Positions 27,779-37,123 of a stretch of DNA of 64,000 bases are shown here, one piece after another (position 1 is the first letter of the stretch; each line of letters opens with the position of its first letter). The position numbers and the translations under genes are program-made. The notes under the pieces are model-generated. The model was not told the origin of the DNA, searched no databases, and saw only the letters and a list, made by a program, of their open reading frames with translations. The stretch is from Dyadobacter psychrophilus (GTDB lineage: Bacteria; Bacteroidota; Bacteroidia; Cytophagales; Spirosomataceae), in the NCBI RefSeq assembly GCF_900167945.1, contig NZ_FUZA01000002.1, forward strand, positions 1,364,001 through 1,428,000, in the 5' to 3' direction.

Positions 27779-30142
27779 GTGTTACTTGAAGCAACCGAAA
27801 CTTTCTGGCTTTGGCAATTTTTAGGGCGACTGCACCCGATGATGGTGCATTTTCCTATCGGGCTTTTGCTTGTTGCCCTTATTCTTGAATTGATAGACTG
27901 GAAACGCAAATCAACCGGTTTGCGTGATGCCGTAAATATTCTAACCTGGATAGGCGTGGCAAGCGCCGCCTTTTCCGTCACTTTCGGCTTATTACTCTCA
28001 GATGCGGAGCAATCCGAAGGCCAAACATTTGAAATACACCGCTGGGCCGGGTTTATCACATTAGGACTTGCAATACTGGCGACTATATCGCTCCGCAATG
28101 CCAATAGGAACATTTACAGGGCATTGTTATTTGTGACGGTGTTTGGCGTTTCATTTGCCGGCCATTACGGCGCAATGATTACGCACGGCGACGATTATCT
28201 TACCAGCGTGATGCCATCCTCCGTTGAGCCGGAACAGGAACAGTCCAACGAAGATCCCGCCGATTTTGTGCTTACCAATAACGGCGCGCTTAATCCGCAG
28301 CAAGTGCAGGATCTGAATGTGGAAGTAAGGACGATCCTGGCGCATAACTGTTACAGCTGCCACGGCGAAGCCAAATCAAAGGGCGATTTACGGCTGGACA
28401 GCAAGGAAGCCATTATGAAAGGTGGAGAGAATGGCGTTGTGGTTGTTCCCAATCATCCAGATAAAAGTGAAATCATACGCCGTATTTCCCTGCCAAAAGG
28501 AGATAAGGAAGCCATGCCGACGAAAGGAAAGCGGCTGACAGAAAGAGAAATTAAAGTCCTCAAATACTGGGTCGAAAAAGGTGCATTATGGCCCGATGGC
28601 AAGCAAAAGAGCATTTATCGTGTCGCTGCACTGGAACCAAGGACTCCCGTGCTTCCGGCTGCGAGTGGCGACATTGTGCAGCCTGTGGACCGTTTGGTAA
28701 ATGCTTATTTTCAAAAGAACAAAATTGCCTGGAAACCGGCTGTTAATGACCGCATTTACATTCGCAGGGTTTATCTGGATATCATCGGCTTGTTGCCGCC
28801 GCCGGAAAAAGTGGAAGCCTTTGTAGCTGACGGACGTCCCGACAAGAGAGAACAGCTGGCGAAAGAACTGCTGAACCGCAATGACGATTATGCCCAGCAC
28901 TGGATGTCATTTTGGAATGACGCGCTCAGGAACGACTATTCGGGAACGGGATACATTACCGGCGGCCGGTTTGACATTACCAAGTGGCTTTATGCATCAT
29001 TGGAGGTGAACAAGCCTTACAATTGGTTTGTGAAAGAATTAATAAGTCCTACCAAAGAGTCAGCAGGGTTTATCAAAGGAATAAAGTGGCGTGGGACGAT
29101 TAATTCCAGTCAACGCACCGAAATGCAGGCTGCTCAGAATGTCTCCCAGGTTTTTCTTGGACTTAACCTCAAATGTGCATCTTGCCACGACAGTTTTATC
29201 AGTGACTGGAAACTGGCCGATTCTTACGCCTTCGCAAACATTTTCGCCGACACATTACTCGAAATAAATCGTTGCGATAAGCCGACGGGAAAAATTGCCG
29301 GAACGAAAATTCTTTTCCCTGAACTTGGAGAGATCAGCGTAAATGCGAGCACAGAAAAAAGACTGCGTGAACTGGCAGACTTTCTGGTGCAGCCAAAAGA
29401 TGGAAGGCTTTACCGGACAGCGGTTAACCGGATCTGGGCACAGCTGATGGGACGTGGCATTGTGGAGCCCGTCGATATGATGGACAACATGCCTTGGAGC
29501 GAAGACTTGCTCGATTGGCTGGCATCCGATTTTGTTGCCAACGGTTATGACATGAAAAAATTGATCTACACCATCGTCACTTCCAAAACGTATCAGCTCC
29601 CTTCCTCATCGGTGAAGGAAGCAAGCGACATTATGGCCAATGATTACAAGTTCACAGGCATGGTAAGAAGAAGGCTCACCGCTGAACAATTCTCGGACGC
29701 GATCAGCACAGCGTTCAACCCCATGTATGCCGACTCTGCGGTTGTTTACAAATTACTTCCCGGAGACATTAAAACGCGACTGCCGTTCCCGCGCGCAGCC
29801 TTTGTAAAAAATGATCCGTTCCAGACGTCGCTGGGTCGGCCAAACCGCGAGACTGTGAGCACCTCGCGCACGTCGCAAGCCAATCTTTTGCAGGCGCTCG
29901 AACTGACAAATGGAAGCAAATTTACAACGACATTGAAGCAGGGTTCGAAAGTTTGGAAAGCAAAATACCCAACTTCCGATTCGCTGGTAACAGCCCTTTA
30001 TCAAAAAGCTCTGGGCAGGACACCGCTTGAAAAAGAGCTGGCAGCAGCGAGAAAAATACTCGGTCCGGCGCCCAATGAAGAAAGCATTCAAGATCTGGTT
30101 TGGGCAATTGCGCTCGTCCCGGAATTCCAATTAATATATTAA
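27779..30142 (+). CDS. Membrane-anchored DUF2231 / cytochrome c / DUF1549 / DUF1553 protein
   Basis: A 787-residue protein. Residues 14-135 contain several membrane helices of the DUF2231 type (LHPMMVHFPIGLLLVALILEL; AFSVTFGLLL; FITLGLAILATISL). A planctomycete-type cytochrome c domain follows with heme motif CYSCH (191-195). A DUF1549 region (about 303-500) starts at DRLVNAYFQKNKIAWKP and includes a second heme motif CASCH (466-470). A DUF1553 region (about 540-787) starts at GRLYRTAVNRIWAQLMGRGIVEPVD. It should be an inner-membrane, periplasm-facing redox protein. DUF1549/DUF1553 proteins are usually paired with DUF1501 proteins, as here, but the chemistry is not established. The start is GTG at 27779. 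Confidence 0.85.
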   Translation: MLLEATETFWLWQFLGRLHPMMVHFPIGLLLVALILELIDWKRKSTGLRDAVNILTWIGVASAAFSVTFGLLLSDAEQSEGQTFEIHRWAGFITLGLAILATISLRNANRNIYRALLFVTVFGVSFAGHYGAMITHGDDYLTSVMPSSVEPEQEQSNEDPADFVLTNNGALNPQQVQDLNVEVRTILAHNCYSCHGEAKSKGDLRLDSKEAIMKGGENGVVVVPNHPDKSEIIRRISLPKGDKEAMPTKGKRLTEREIKVLKYWVEKGALWPDGKQKSIYRVAALEPRTPVLPAASGDIVQPVDRLVNAYFQKNKIAWKPAVNDRIYIRRVYLDIIGLLPPPEKVEAFVADGRPDKREQLAKELLNRNDDYAQHWMSFWNDALRNDYSGTGYITGGRFDITKWLYASLEVNKPYNWFVKELISPTKESAGFIKGIKWRGTINSSQRTEMQAAQNVSQVFLGLNLKCASCHDSFISDWKLADSYAFANIFADTLLEINRCDKPTGKIAGTKILFPELGEISVNASTEKRLRELADFLVQPKDGRLYRTAVNRIWAQLMGRGIVEPVDMMDNMPWSEDLLDWLASDFVANGYDMKKLIYTIVTSKTYQLPSSSVKEASDIMANDYKFTGMVRRRLTAEQFSDAISTAFNPMYADSAVVYKLLPGDIKTRLPFPRAAFVKNDPFQTSLGRPNRETVSTSRTSQANLLQALELTNGSKFTTTLKQGSKVWKAKYPTSDSLVTALYQKALGRTPLEKELAAARKILGPAPNEESIQDLVWAIALVPEFQLIY

Positions 30143-30148
30143 GTTGTA

Positions 30149-30251
30149 TATAAAAAGTATGGCTAATATGAACAATATATTTCATACTTATAAAAAGTTG
30201 ATAATTATTAAACATTTATCACATTAACTACTTATTTAAAATATAAAAAGT
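30149..30251 (+). repeat. Three direct copies of TATAAAAAGT
   Basis: TATAAAAAGT occurs at 30149-30158, 30189-30198 and 30242-30251 in the AT-rich gap between the DUF1549 and DUF1501 genes. A TAATATTG at 30286-30293 resembles the second half of the shared element but lacks the first half. Confidence 0.45.
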
Positions 30252-30316
30252 ATTAATAGTTTTAAATGTAAAATTCGTAATGTGTTAATATTGAACCCAT
30301 TAAATAATTATAAAAG

Positions 30317-31744
30317 ATGAGCATTACATGGAATAGGAGGGAATTTCTGCAAAGGGCCAGCGCTGCAACAATGGCTGCACTGGCTGCGGGAGCACCTGTA
30401 TCGAGCATTCTTTCATCTTGCAAAGGAAAATCCGGTTCCGATTCTTCTGCTGACACAGTCATTCTATTATGGATGGCGGGCGGCATGGCGCATACAGAAA
30501 CGTTTGATCCGAAGCTTTATACACCCTTTGAAAAGGACATGGAAGGCAACAGAGTGCTAAGCACTTTCAAGTCTGTTCCGACAGTCCTCGACGGGATCCA
30601 TTTTTCTGATGGCTTGCAATCCATTGGAAAAGTAATGGACAAGGGCACATTGATCCGCTCGTATGTAGCCGCGGATATGGGACACATTCTGCATTCGAGG
30701 CACCAATATCACTGGCATACATGTTACGAACCACCGCAGACCGTAGCAGCTCCGCACATGGGTTCCTGGATCGCGAAAGAACTCGGACCCAAGAACCCGG
30801 TTATCCCGGCATTCGTGGATATTGGCCAGCGGTTCACTGTGGGAGAAGCGGAAGAATTAAAGGCTTTTCATACAGCCGGATTTCTGGGAAATGAGTTCGG
30901 TCCGTTCTTTATCCCGGATCCAAGCCAGGGCCTCGACAGCGTGCGCCCGCCGGTGGGTATGGACGCCAAACGGTTTGAGCGAAGGAATCAGCTTTATAAT
31001 GAGCTGATCAACAACAGCCCGGTTGGAGAATTTGGCAGCGATTACCAGCGCGAATCATTAAAAAGATCGATGGAACAAGCTTATGCGCTACTGAATTCAC
31101 CCGAATCCAAAGCATTTGATCTCAGTACGGAGCCTAAGGAAAGCTATAACATTTACAACACCGGCAAATTTGGTCTTGGATGTCTGCTGGCAAGACGCCT
31201 TACCGAGCAAGGCGCCAGGTTCATCAGTGTAACAACTGAATATGAGCCATTCAAAGGCTGGGACACGCACGAAAACGGTCACACGAGACTGGAAGAGATG
31301 AAGAAACAGATCGACGGTCCGATTGCCCAATTAATTAAAGATCTTGACAAACAAGGCTTGCTCGACCGCACGATGGTTGTCCTTGCCAGCGAATTCAGCC
31401 GCGATATGATGGTGGAAGGAAAGCCGGATGCCAAAGTGCTGGAACAAGTGCAGCAGCCCGACATTCTTTCAGATCTGAAATTTTACGGAATGCACCGCCA
31501 CTTTACGGATGGCGGCTCGATGTTAATGTTCGGGGGCGGGATCAAAAAGGGATTCGTTTATGGAAAGACGGCAGACGAACGGCCGTGCAAAACCATTGAA
31601 AATCCAATTAAGATAGACGGCGTTCACCAGACGATATACCATGCGCTGGGCATTCCCGAAGACACGCAGTATGAAGTAGAAAAACGTCCGTTTTATACGA
31701 CACCGGACGGAAAAGGGAAAGCAGTGATGGAGTTATTGTCATAA
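30317..31744 (+). CDS. DUF1501 family protein with Tat signal
   Basis: A 475-residue protein. The N-terminus has a twin-arginine signal (NRREFLQRASAAT, Arg7-Arg8) ending in a possible lipobox (LSSC, Cys35), so it should be exported folded and perhaps lipidated. DUF1501 proteins have an alkaline-phosphatase/sulfatase-like fold. Visible segments are VILLWMAGGMAHTETFDPK near the N-terminus, HSRHQYHWH, the GWDTHENGHTRLEEMKKQID block and VVLASEFSRDMM. These carry the Asp/His residues expected of a metal site. A sulfatase activity is not proven for the family. It lies 174 nt after the DUF1549 gene on the same strand. The pair is a recurring module, originally prominent in Planctomycetes. Confidence 0.88.
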   Translation: MSITWNRREFLQRASAATMAALAAGAPVSSILSSCKGKSGSDSSADTVILLWMAGGMAHTETFDPKLYTPFEKDMEGNRVLSTFKSVPTVLDGIHFSDGLQSIGKVMDKGTLIRSYVAADMGHILHSRHQYHWHTCYEPPQTVAAPHMGSWIAKELGPKNPVIPAFVDIGQRFTVGEAEELKAFHTAGFLGNEFGPFFIPDPSQGLDSVRPPVGMDAKRFERRNQLYNELINNSPVGEFGSDYQRESLKRSMEQAYALLNSPESKAFDLSTEPKESYNIYNTGKFGLGCLLARRLTEQGARFISVTTEYEPFKGWDTHENGHTRLEEMKKQIDGPIAQLIKDLDKQGLLDRTMVVLASEFSRDMMVEGKPDAKVLEQVQQPDILSDLKFYGMHRHFTDGGSMLMFGGGIKKGFVYGKTADERPCKTIENPIKIDGVHQTIYHALGIPEDTQYEVEKRPFYTTPDGKGKAVMELLS

Positions 31745-31759
31745 TAGTTAAACTGAATC

Positions 31760-31795
31760 AAAATCGCCGAACAGAATCTGTCCGGCGATTTTTTT
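31760..31795 (+). terminator. Intrinsic terminator after the DUF1501 gene
   Basis: Stem AAAATCGCCG-ACAGA / TCTGT-CGGCGATTTT with one mismatch, followed by a T run. Confidence 0.85.
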
Positions 31796-31844
31796 ATGTG
31801 TTATATCCAAAAAAGTCCTGCTAATTAAATATTAATTAAAACCA

Positions 31845-31886
31845 GACAGAGCAGGATAGTCCGTTGTGTCAATCATTCTAGTATTG
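31845..31886 (+). promoter_or_regulatory. Shared bipartite element, copy C (upstream of SusC-2)
   Basis: GACAGAGCAGGATAGT at 31845-31860 (identical to copy A), 18 nt, then TAGTATTG at 31879-31886. It lies 205 nt before the SusC-2 start. Confidence 0.8.
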
Positions 31887-32091
31887 CAATAATATTACTA
31901 TAAGAATTAATTTTTGTCATATACGAATACAAATCTTGGTTCTTTTCGATCCTCGAATTTTCAATTCCCGAACCCTTAACAAACTTATTCACTTAACCCT
32001 GATTCCTATGAAAACATGAACCATCAAGAAACCACCGTCAACTCCAGCGGTAAAAACCCTGCTAATCACTAAATCGCTAAAACATCATCTT

Positions 32092-35000
32092 ATGAATCAA
32101 TCTCGACAATCATCCTATTGTGCACGGTTGAATTCCCTCATCAAGCTTTCCCTGAGTCAAATGCTCATAGGTACAGCTTGCGGAATTTCGGCCATTGCAA
32201 CTCCGCTTTTTACGCCTAACCCTGTTTTAAAGAACAAAACTATTTCCGTTGACAAAACCATAAAAGGTAAGGTTAGCGACGAAGCCGGCGAAAAAGTGCC
32301 AGGCGTAAGCATCGTTTTAAAAGGCACGACTACCGGTACCGTTACCGACGCAGATGGTGTTTATACGATTAATGTCCCTGACGCTGGGGGAACACTGATT
32401 TTTTCTTCTGTAGGCTTTTTGTCTCAAGAGGTTCCCATCGGAAACAGCGCAAACATTGATGTCAAACTTCTTACCGACTCCAAAGCACTTACCGAAGTGG
32501 TGGTTGTGGGTTATGGTAGCCAGTTGAAAAGAGAAATTACCGGGGCGGTGCAAACGGTAAGCGCGGCTGACATTAAAGATGTTCCCGTTTCGCAGATTAC
32601 GCAAAAATTGCAAGGACGTCTTGCTGGTGTGCAGATCAACCAAACTACGGGTAAGCCTGGACAGGGAATGTCCGTTCGTGTTCGTGGCCAGGTATCGGTT
32701 TCCGCCGGTAGCGACCCGCTATATGTTATCGATGGTTTCCCGATCACAGGTAACATTGCTGCTTTGAACCCGGATGAAATTGAAGATATTTCCGTATTGA
32801 AAGATGCCGCTTCAACTTCCCTTTACGGTTCGCGTGCAGCCAATGGTGTTGTGCTTATCACAACGAAACGAGGCAAACCTGGTGAAACCAATGTTGGGTT
32901 TACCGCTTATTACGGCATTCAGAATGTGCCGGAAAAAGGCCGTGTAAAGATGCTGAACGCGCAGGAATTTGCCCAGTTCAAAAAAGAATTCTACGAAGAT
33001 GAAAACAAGCCGGTTCCGGCTGAGTTTCAAAACCCTTCAGATTATGCGAATAAAAACAACGACTGGTATGATGCCGTTCTACGCTCAGCGCCAATCCAGA
33101 GCTATAACCTCACTATCAGTTCAAACAAAGACCGTTTGAAAACATCTCTCGTTGCGGGTATTTTCAATCAGAAAGGCGTTGTGGTCAATAACGATTACAA
33201 GCGTTACTCGCTACGTATGAACTCGGAATATGATATTTCGGACAAAGTACAGATCGGTTTCAACATTGCCCCGCAATACATTTTTGACAATACGCCTCGT
33301 ACAGATGGTGACCGCGGAACAGGTATTCTCTTCAATGCATTGCATACATGGCCGGTAATGCCGATCCGCGATGCAAATGGCGAGCTGACCAAAGTGAACA
33401 CTTTCCCAAGCAGCACGGGTAACATTTTCCAATATCCAAACTGGGTGCGTGCAGCAGAAGAATTGACCAACGAAAATAAGAACACCAAATTGCTCGGCAA
33501 TACTTACCTCGTTTACAGCCCTATCAAAGGACTTAAACTGAGAGCAACGCTGAACATTGAATACGAAAACAACAAGTTTTTCTTCTTTAATCCATCCACG
33601 GCAACAAGTGCCATCAACGTTCCAATTCCTACAACAGCGGTTTCTATCCGTCAAAGTCTTGAGAATGTTGGCTGGCTGAATGAAAATACAGCCGTTTACA
33701 ACCGCAGCTTTGGAGATCATAATTTTGAATTGCTCGCAGGTTTTACCCAGCAACGCTATCGCCAGGATTTCACAAGCATACAGGCGGATACTTACACGGA
33801 TGACAGACTTCCAACCGTTCAGGGAGCGATCAACATCAACCGTGGTGGAACGCAAACGGGTGCAAACGAGTGGGCATTGACATCTTATCTTTCCCGTCTT
33901 TCTTACAACTACAAAGGAAAATATCTTTTCACTGCGGCTGTACGGGCAGATGGATCTTCCCGCTTTGGATCTGACAACCTTTGGGGAACATTCCCATCTG
34001 CATCTGCTGGCTGGGTAATTTCCGATGAAGAATTCCTTAAAAATGTACGACAAGTTTCCTTTGCGAAAATTCGGGGTAGTTTCGGTGTGATTGGTAACAA
34101 CAACATTGGTAACTACACACAATACGCCCTTGTGAACAACACTACCAATGCCGTTTTCGGTGGTACTGTGGCAACTGGTGCAGTTGTAACATCTTTGGCA
34201 AACAGGAACTTAGGCTGGGAAACCACGAAACAGTTCGACTTTGGACTTGACCTGGGATTGTTCAATGACAGGATCCAGTTTATCTACGATTACTATACCA
34301 AACGGACCACTAATTTGCTTTACGCAGTGCAGGTTCCGCAGGAATCGGGTTTTCCATTCTATAATGACAACATTGGAGAAATTAAATTATGGGGTCATGA
34401 ATTCTCTTTGACCACAAGAAACCTGGACGGAAAATTGAAATGGACAACCAATGCGAATATTTCATTCAACAGAAATAAAGTGATGGAACTTGCGCCAGGG
34501 ATTGACCGCGTTTACGGATCATTCCACATTACGCAGGTTGGTCAGCCATTCGGTCAGTTCTATGGAATGGTGAAAGAAGGCTTTTACAGAAGTGCAGAAG
34601 ATCTGGCAAACTCACCTGTGATTCCTGGTCGCTCAGCAATTGGAACAATTAAATTGAAAGACGTGAATGGTGATGGCAGAATTACATACGGTGGTGACGC
34701 CGATGACCGGACGATTATCGGTAACCCTTTCCCTAAATTCACTTACGGGATTGTGAACGACCTGAAATACGGAAACTGGGATTTCTCTATCGCTGGATCA
34801 GGCTCATATGGCAACGAACTTTGGGTTCGCCACCTTTACAGTACTGCTAACCTCGACGGTGTGTTCAACATGGTTGCTGGCGTTAAAGATCGTTTCCGTG
34901 TGAAAAACACAACAGTTAACGGAATCGGTGTGGCAACTACGGTGATCAGCGAGGGCAACGGAATGTACGGAGCAACAAACAATGGCGGAAACTTCACTGG

Positions 35001-35295
35001 TATCGAGCGTGACTGGAACAGCTCACATTTCGTAGCAGATGCTTCTTATTTCACGATCAAAAACATTACGATCGGCTATAACATCGGCAAAGTGAACAAA
35101 TTCTTCAAGTCGGCCCGCGTTTACGGTTCTATCCAGCAAGTTTATGTTTTCACCAAATATTGGGGTGGACCTAACCCTGAAACCAGTGCACAAGGCGATG
35201 GTAACGGTAATGGCGGTAACCTGAGCCAGGGTGTGGATTTCTCCAACTATCCTGTTCCACGTACCTGGACTCTGGGTGTAAATTTCACGTTCTAA
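32092..35295 (+). CDS. SusC/RagA-family TonB-linked outer-membrane transporter (2)
   Basis: A 1067-residue paralogue of SusC-1 with the same layout. The export signal (LSQMLIGTA) is nearly identical to that of SusC-1. A carboxypeptidase-regulatory-like domain (about 57-125), a TonB box (TEVVVVGYG), a plug with DPLYVIDGFPITG and LKDAASTSLYGSRAANGVVLITTK, and a barrel ending in GVNFTF follow. There is no STN domain. The plug is close to that of SusC-1, while the barrels differ, so the two probably handle related but distinct ligands. It forms an operon with SusD-2 38 nt downstream and is expressed from copy C. Confidence 0.95.
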   Translation: MNQSRQSSYCARLNSLIKLSLSQMLIGTACGISAIATPLFTPNPVLKNKTISVDKTIKGKVSDEAGEKVPGVSIVLKGTTTGTVTDADGVYTINVPDAGGTLIFSSVGFLSQEVPIGNSANIDVKLLTDSKALTEVVVVGYGSQLKREITGAVQTVSAADIKDVPVSQITQKLQGRLAGVQINQTTGKPGQGMSVRVRGQVSVSAGSDPLYVIDGFPITGNIAALNPDEIEDISVLKDAASTSLYGSRAANGVVLITTKRGKPGETNVGFTAYYGIQNVPEKGRVKMLNAQEFAQFKKEFYEDENKPVPAEFQNPSDYANKNNDWYDAVLRSAPIQSYNLTISSNKDRLKTSLVAGIFNQKGVVVNNDYKRYSLRMNSEYDISDKVQIGFNIAPQYIFDNTPRTDGDRGTGILFNALHTWPVMPIRDANGELTKVNTFPSSTGNIFQYPNWVRAAEELTNENKNTKLLGNTYLVYSPIKGLKLRATLNIEYENNKFFFFNPSTATSAINVPIPTTAVSIRQSLENVGWLNENTAVYNRSFGDHNFELLAGFTQQRYRQDFTSIQADTYTDDRLPTVQGAININRGGTQTGANEWALTSYLSRLSYNYKGKYLFTAAVRADGSSRFGSDNLWGTFPSASAGWVISDEEFLKNVRQVSFAKIRGSFGVIGNNNIGNYTQYALVNNTTNAVFGGTVATGAVVTSLANRNLGWETTKQFDFGLDLGLFNDRIQFIYDYYTKRTTNLLYAVQVPQESGFPFYNDNIGEIKLWGHEFSLTTRNLDGKLKWTTNANISFNRNKVMELAPGIDRVYGSFHITQVGQPFGQFYGMVKEGFYRSAEDLANSPVIPGRSAIGTIKLKDVNGDGRITYGGDADDRTIIGNPFPKFTYGIVNDLKYGNWDFSIAGSGSYGNELWVRHLYSTANLDGVFNMVAGVKDRFRVKNTTVNGIGVATTVISEGNGMYGATNNGGNFTGIERDWNSSHFVADASYFTIKNITIGYNIGKVNKFFKSARVYGSIQQVYVFTKYWGGPNPETSAQGDGNGNGGNLSQGVDFSNYPVPRTWTLGVNFTF

Positions 35296-35333
35296 GCCAG
35301 CCCTTCATTCAATTTATTATTAAATATCAGAAT

Positions 35334-36842
35334 ATGAAAACAAGATATATAGCAACCTGGCTACTGACATTTGCCCTGGCCGGTTGCCGCGAAGAATTCC
35401 TAACTGTCGTCCCGGAAACAGCATTGAGTTCCGCCACATTTTTTGTAACACAATCGGATTTTCAACAAGCGGTGAATGCGGCTTATGTTCCGTTGCGCCA
35501 GATGTTCAACGAACGTGCCTGGGTGTTGGAAGAAATGCACTCGGATAACACGTATTATGCAAGAAACACCCTTTACGGTGCTGTGGATCCAACGGAGAAC
35601 GTAGCCGATTTTGCCGTTCCAACTGCTGGTGGTGTCACTGCAAATGACAACGTTCTGGTTCAGTATCGCCTTAATTATCAAATAATTGCGAGAACCAACC
35701 AGATCCTGGCATTGATCGATGGTGTAGATTTTCCAGAAGAGCCCAAAAAAAACCTGAAAGGACAAGCATTGTTTCTACGGGCATTTGCTTACTTTGATTT
35801 GGTGCGTTTATTCGGCAAAGTGCCGCTTCACCTTGTTCCGGTAACCGGACGTGAAGACGCAGCATCGCCACTGGCCAGCACCGAGGAAATCTACGCCCAG
35901 ATTGAAAAGGATGCAAAAGAAGCAAGCACGCTGCTTCCTAACAAAGCAAAGCAGGAAGCTGGCCGCGCAACTTCCGGTGCAGCGAAGACTGTTCTGGCTA
36001 ACCTTTACATCACCCAGAAGAAATGGGCTTTGGCAGATCCGATCCTGAAAGACGTGATTACTAATGACGGTTACAGCCTGATGCCAGACTATAACAATGC
36101 GTTTTCTACGACGACTGCAAACAAAAACAATGCTGAGTCAGTTTTCGAAATCCAGTACATGGAAGGTTCGGCAGGTTACAATGGAAATCAGATTTACCGA
36201 TTCATCCCGTCCCCAATTTCCGCAACTGAAATTGCGCCGATTACCGGCACATCCAATCCTCAGGCGACATCTCAGGAAAGTAATAACATTCCAACGCCTG
36301 ATCTGATCGCTGCTTATGAAACAGGTGACAAGCGCAAGGAAGCATCGATTGGTTATGTAACATTGAGCGGTAGCCTGGCAGAAAATAAGGTTTATCCTTA
36401 TATCAAAAAGTACGCAAAAACGCACTCGCTGCATAACAACACGGGCCAGAACTGGCCGGTTTACCGTTACGCCGAAGTGTTGCTTTTCATGGCAGAAACG
36501 CTCAATGAGCAAGGAAAACCAGCCGAAGCGGCTACTTTCCTGAACCAGGTTCGCACACGTGCAGGTCTTGCGGCTACCACTGCGACGTCACAGGCAACAA
36601 TGCGCGAAGCTATTTTCAAAGAAAGACGCGTCGAGCTTGCATTCGAAAATAAACGCTGGTTTGACTTAACGCGGACAGGTCGCGTGAAAGAGATCATCGG
36701 CGCTTATGGTGCGAAAGTGAAAGCAAATCCACAGGCCTACTACTTCCCAAAAGGAGCAGTTCCGCCACCAAACGCATTCACAGTTCTGGACGACTATTAC
36801 GGACTTCCAGCAGTAGAAGCGGCTTTAACTCCGCATTTCTAG
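35334..36842 (+). CDS. SusD/RagB-family nutrient-binding lipoprotein (2)
   Basis: A 502-residue lipoprotein with signal and lipobox ALAGC (Cys18), the partner of SusC-2. Typical SusD segments are LKGQALFLRAFAYFDLVRLFGKVPL, VYRYAEVLLFMAETLNEQGKPAEAATFLNQVRTRAGL (here split by the helix turn) and FKERRVELAFENKRWFDLTR. The family's usual LLPIPQxE-type C-terminal segment is replaced by YYGLPAVEAALTPHF, a minor deviation. The operon ends in a terminator built from GTGAATGA-type repeats. Confidence 0.95.
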   Translation: MKTRYIATWLLTFALAGCREEFLTVVPETALSSATFFVTQSDFQQAVNAAYVPLRQMFNERAWVLEEMHSDNTYYARNTLYGAVDPTENVADFAVPTAGGVTANDNVLVQYRLNYQIIARTNQILALIDGVDFPEEPKKNLKGQALFLRAFAYFDLVRLFGKVPLHLVPVTGREDAASPLASTEEIYAQIEKDAKEASTLLPNKAKQEAGRATSGAAKTVLANLYITQKKWALADPILKDVITNDGYSLMPDYNNAFSTTTANKNNAESVFEIQYMEGSAGYNGNQIYRFIPSPISATEIAPITGTSNPQATSQESNNIPTPDLIAAYETGDKRKEASIGYVTLSGSLAENKVYPYIKKYAKTHSLHNNTGQNWPVYRYAEVLLFMAETLNEQGKPAEAATFLNQVRTRAGLAATTATSQATMREAIFKERRVELAFENKRWFDLTRTGRVKEIIGAYGAKVKANPQAYYFPKGAVPPPNAFTVLDDYYGLPAVEAALTPHF

Positions 36843-36882
36843 GAGAGCGTTTTGGATAAATGGGTGAATGAGTAAATGAGTG

Positions 36883-36935
36883 AATGAGTGAATGTTGAAT
36901 ACGATTCAATAATTCGATCATTCGCTCATTTTTTT
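36883..36935 (+). terminator. Intrinsic terminator after SusD-2, built from GTGAATGA repeats
   Basis: AATGAGTGAATG (36883-36894) pairs with CATTCGCTCATT (36919-36930, one G-T pair). It encloses a smaller TTGAAT-ACG-ATTCAA hairpin and is followed by a T run. Confidence 0.7.
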
Positions 36936-36971
36936 ATTCAGTCATTCGCCCATTCAATCATTGTTTTCCCC

Positions 36972-37013
36972 GACACAACAGGATAGTCTAATTCCCGTTT
37001 CCTCTTAATATTG
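36972..37013 (+). promoter_or_regulatory. Shared bipartite element, copy D (upstream of the propeller/cytochrome gene)
   Basis: GACACAACAGGATAGT at 36972-36987, 18 nt, then TAATATTG at 37006-37013. It lies 110 nt before the start codon at 37124. It differs from the other copies at one extra position of the first box. Confidence 0.8.
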
Positions 37014-37123
37014 TATCTACCAGATTATTTAAAGTTTTAATTTGCTTTATTTAAGATTGTTACATTTCATTTTCACCCTGAACGAATGCTTTTTTCATAT
37101 TTACTTTAACTCTTAGCTGTAAA

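Larger units (their letters stand above)
31745..32091. other. 347-bp intergenic region upstream of SusC-2
   Basis: Contains the DUF1501 terminator (31760-31795), copy C of the shared element (31845-31886) and a leader of about 200 nt to the SusC-2 start. There is no credible ORF. Confidence 0.6.

Noticed and set aside
33211..34122. A 303-codon reverse ORF inside SusC-2
   Set aside because: Long only because of the codon use of the SusC frame. The translation is Cys/Arg-rich with no domain, and the forward frame is a clear SusC barrel.
22743..36842. The two SusC/SusD pairs considered as a recent tandem duplication
   Set aside because: Only the N-terminal and plug regions are close. The barrels and the SusD proteins diverge strongly, so they are old paralogues.
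36855..36935. GTGAATGA repeats considered as a CRISPR-like or phase-variable tract
   Set aside because: Only a few imperfect units without spacers, and the two sides pair to form an ordinary terminator.
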